DNA of 64,000 nucleotides. It comes from an uncultured Clostridia bacterium (GTDB lineage: Bacteria > Bacillota > Clostridia > Christensenellales > UBA1242). Made by a program: the position numbers and the translations under genes. The stretch spans positions 1 through 64,000 of the forward strand of contig CALWDZ010000002.1 of NCBI GenBank assembly GCA_944376845.1. The letters are read 5' to 3'. Shown here in pieces: positions 63,353 to 64,000 of this stretch (the stretch's first letter is position 1; each line of letters opens with the position of its first letter). A model generated the notes under the pieces. That model saw only the letters and a list, made by a program, of their open reading frames with translations. It was not told the origin of the DNA and searched no databases.

Positions 63353-64000
63353 TTAGATTTCATTAAGTTTCAAAAATACCTCTGCAGTAGCAATGGCATC
63401 AGCAATTGCCCTATGTGCATTTTTAAGCGTTAAACCTAAAGCATCAACAACATTTATAAGTTTATATCTTGATAGGTACATTTTTTTTCTTACAACATCC
63501 ATTGCATCGATACTTTCATTAGAAAAATATAACTTTGCTTTTTTTGCTGTATTTTGAATAAACCCTAAGTCAAAAGAAACATTATATCCAACAAGCACAC
63601 TACCCTCACAGAATTTATAAAAATCTGTAATCGCTTGATTTCCGTTTGGTGCATCTTTTACCATATCATTTGTAATAGTCGTCAATCTTGTAATTTCTTC
63701 AGGAATTTCATTCTCTGGACATATGAAAGTTTGAAACTGTTCTTTGATGAGTCCATTTTCAATTTTCACTGCACCAATTTCAATTATTTCATTATATTCA
63801 GCACTAAGCCCCGTTGTTTCACAATCGAATACAACAAATGTATGTGTTTTTACATAATCTGAGTAGTTTGGTTTTACATCAAACAAATTTTCTTGTCTAT
63901 CCAGTATGTATGGTGCAGGTTTGACATATTTATATTCGTCAATATGTACATTTTTTATTATAGGTTCTTCAATCTCAGGTTCTTGCTTGTCTTCTGCCAC
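63353..64000 (-). CDS. DEDDh 3'-5' exonuclease (DnaQ-like), 5' end at window edge
   Basis: 215 residues visible; a GTG coincides with the last bases of the window, but the gene may continue beyond it. After an acidic N-terminal segment of about 50 residues comes a full exonuclease domain: ExoI VFDCETTGL near 58, ExoII YNVSFDLGF near 139 and ExoIII HRAIADAIAT near 197. The protein stops right after the domain. In Firmicutes polC lies just upstream of rimP; in PolC this domain is internal and followed by the polymerase, so a standard PolC is excluded here. Confidence 0.88.
   Translation of the reverse strand: MAEDKQEPEIEEPIIKNVHIDEYKYVKPAPYILDRQENLFDVKPNYSDYVKTHTFVVFDCETTGLSAEYNEIIEIGAVKIENGLIKEQFQTFICPENEIPEEITRLTTITNDMVKDAPNGNQAITDFYKFCEGSVLVGYNVSFDLGFIQNTAKKAKLYFSNESIDAMDVVRKKMYLSRYKLINVVDALGLTLKNAHRAIADAIATAEVFLKLNEI

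Overview
The window is AT-rich chromosomal DNA from an endospore-forming low-GC Gram-positive bacterium (Bacillota, Clostridia-like). The evidence is nearly complete sporulation gene sets (spoIIAA-spoIIAB-sigF, spoVAC-AD-AE, the eight-gene spoIIIA operon, spoIVB, spoIIM, yunB, ytfJ, two dacF/dacB-type carboxypeptidases), MutSL mismatch repair with an endonuclease-type MutL, RNase Y, a Phe T-box riboregulator and Firmicutes gene orders. The exact genus cannot be read from the sequence. It is almost entirely core genome: I see no phage, transposon, CRISPR or conjugative element.

Layout. 1-9.9 kb: recA (edge), a class A penicillin-binding protein converging on it, then miaB-mutS-mutL-miaA as one coupled operon. 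9.9-10.6 kb: terminators, a 47-bp perfect palindrome and a six-tRNA operon (Pro, Met, Asp, Phe, Thr, Tyr) on the minus strand. 10.7-16 kb: spoIIA operon, a lipoprotein of unknown function, spoVA operon, yunB. 16-24.6 kb: an RluD-type synthase, a Phe T-box leader controlling pheS-pheT, probably with a cysteine desulfurase and thiI, then rny. 24.6-31.7 kb: a PadR regulator fused to a membrane domain, a YgjP-type protease, an unknown protein, a tyrosine recombinase, lexA with its own operator, a tRNA-Thr, an SDR and a small membrane protein. 31.7-41.7 kb (minus): phosphatase, S1-domain protein, plsC, cmk, rluB, dacB-type gene, ytfJ, ytfI-like gene, scpB, scpA, a site-2 protease, then dacF and punA.

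41.7-49.2 kb (minus): spoIIM, spoIVB, recN, argR, oapA, a large structured noncoding RNA that I identify as OLE RNA, xseB, xseA, nusB. 49.3-54.5 kb: asp23-family gene and spoIIIAH to spoIIIAA. 54.5-64 kb: efp, an MBL-fold hydrolase, an endonuclease IV-like protein, truB, nrnA, rbfA, infB, ylxQ, rnpM, nusA, rimP, and a partial DEDDh exonuclease at the position where polC usually lies.

The most interesting element is the roughly 570-nt RNA at 46846-47416. It has its own near-consensus promoter, a closing helix joining its two ends, a terminal U-tract, and a four-helix basic membrane protein (OapA) directly downstream. Second is the spoIVB leader: a terminator-like hairpin buries the ribosome binding site in read-through transcripts, while a predicted forespore promoter starts inside the hairpin and would free it. 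Other points are lineage-specific loss of C-terminal RNA-binding domains from MiaB and TruB, and a likely leaderless mRNA for the site-2 protease.
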